Source: Ktedonobacterales bacterium (GTDB taxonomy: Bacteria; Chloroflexota; Ktedonobacteria; Ktedonobacterales; JADMIN01). From it: a DNA stretch of 6,157 nt. The stretch covers positions 1 to 6,157 of the forward strand of contig JAICKD010000222.1 of the NCBI GenBank assembly GCA_025928125.1, given 5' to 3'. Shown here piece by piece: positions 5,510-6,157 of the stretch (positions within the stretch are counted from its first letter, which is position 1; each line of letters opens with the position of its first letter). Position numbers and translations under genes: made by a program. The notes under the pieces were generated by a model, which worked only from the letters and a program-made list of their open reading frames with translations, did not search any database and was not told where the DNA came from.

Positions 5510-6157
5510 TCACGATGCTGGCGTGATGAGCCAGGGAGGCGTGTATCTCGCGGCGGCATAGATGCGCTCGATGGATTCCGCCTGCTCCAGGCTATCGTCC
5601 AGCGAGATGAACGGCGCGGTGTCGTGGCGAATGCCGCGGCTGAAGGCCTCGATCTCCAGCATATACTGGTCGATACCACTGAAATGGCGTTCGTACGTCT
5701 CATCGCCAATTTCGATGCGCACCATCGTCTCGGCATGGCCGGGCGTGTATGGGGCGGGAAGGACGAGGCGCCCGCGTTCTCCGATAACCTCGGCAAAGAA
5801 ACCGCGAGGCAGCGAGAAGCTCGCGTCGATCACGCCCATGCGCCCCTTGCCGAAATCCAGCACGGCGCCAATCGTCGTCTCCACTGCGCTGCCCGGCGGC
5901 ACAACGACATGCGCGGCAATCTCGCGCGGCGGGCCACCGAAGACGGCGCGGCAAAAGTTGAGCGGGTAGCAGCCGACATCCAGCATCGAGCCGCCGCCAA
6001 GCGCGCCCTGGAGCCGAATATCGCCAGGCCGACTAGCCAGGTCGAAGACGAACGACGAGCGCACCATCCGCACCGCGCCGATACGCCCGGCGGCCACCTG
6101 CTCCAGCGCCCAGCGGATTTGCGGGTGGAAGCGGTACATAAACGCCTCCATCACCCA
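5510..6157 (-). CDS. Gfo/Idh/MocA-family NAD(P)-dependent oxidoreductase, N-terminus outside the window
   Basis: The frame is open to the right edge and ends in TGA at 5510-5512, leaving 215 residues. The family is usually about 330 residues, so roughly 115 N-terminal residues, including the Rossmann dinucleotide-binding fold and the EKP motif, are missing. What remains opens with EAFMYRFHPQ, a segment that follows EKP in this family, then has GGGSMLDVGCYPLNFCR (about 5948-5998). Its D-x-G-x-Y places a Tyr where many members have a catalytic His, as in glucose-fructose oxidoreductase and dihydrodiol dehydrogenase. The following beta-rich part (VLDFGKGRMGVIDASFSLPR) and the C-terminal helix (SLEQAESIERIYAAAR) are typical of the family's second domain. 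Likely role is oxidation or reduction of a sugar or related alcohol with NAD(P); the substrate cannot be told. The GTG and ATG codons at 6154 and 6151 are internal. The gene ends 106 bases before the next start and is probably a separate unit. Confidence 0.92.
   Translation of the reverse strand, partial: WVMEAFMYRFHPQIRWALEQVAAGRIGAVRMVRSSFVFDLASRPGDIRLQGALGGGSMLDVGCYPLNFCRAVFGGPPREIAAHVVVPPGSAVETTIGAVLDFGKGRMGVIDASFSLPRGFFAEVIGERGRLVLPAPYTPGHAETMVRIEIGDETYERHFSGIDQYMLEIEAFSRGIRHDTAPFISLDDSLEQAESIERIYAAARYTPPWLITPAS

Noticed and set aside
6149..6154. GTG or ATG at the right edge as start of the oxidoreductase
   Set aside because: The codons fall just before the EAFMYRFHPQ motif, which is internal in this family, and the frame stays open to the edge. 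The gene is cut, not short.

Overview
The window comes from a GC-rich bacterial chromosome. All six genes I can support lie on the minus strand, are packed with gaps of 25 to 119 bases, and two of them run off the window ends. The prenyl synthase has a form I associate with Chloroflexota (Ktedonobacteria-like) and some actinobacteria: a short N-terminal extension before the GK..RP motif, a compact DDxxD first motif, an INTGDGIFALA-like stretch and a DDxxG second motif. That assignment is from memory of the family and is moderate to weak. Good Shine-Dalgarno sites and consensus sigma70-type promoter elements fit a bacterium. I saw no tRNA, rRNA, CRISPR array, insertion sequence or phage gene.

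Layout in the direction of transcription (right to left): (1) 6157-5510, the C-terminal two thirds of a Gfo/Idh/MocA-family oxidoreductase, its Rossmann N-terminus lying outside the window; (2) a 106-base gap holding a near-consensus promoter with an exact 17-base spacer; (3) 5403-4921, a 160-residue protein with up to 16 Cys/His zinc ligands in two modules and one C-terminal membrane helix; (4) 4895-3750, a polyprenyl (probably geranylgeranyl) diphosphate synthase starting with GTG 25 bases after gene 3, so probably in the same operon; (5, 6) 3654-3109 and 2989-2363, two small five-helix membrane proteins that look like diverged tandem paralogs; (7) a 77-base gap holding an extended -10 element bracketed by a perfect 9-base inverted repeat; (8) 2285-1, a large soluble protein with an unassigned N-terminal region, an NTF2-like middle and C-terminal TPR repeats, cut by the left edge.

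How they work together is mostly inference. The zinc protein and the prenyl synthase probably share one transcript, placing a membrane-anchored metal-binding protein beside an enzyme that makes lipid precursors. The two membrane proteins have no recognisable family. The TPR protein seems to have its own promoter and is probably a separate unit. The most unusual elements are the membrane-anchored AN1-like/cross-brace zinc protein, the paired membrane proteins, and the inverted repeat around the TPR gene promoter.
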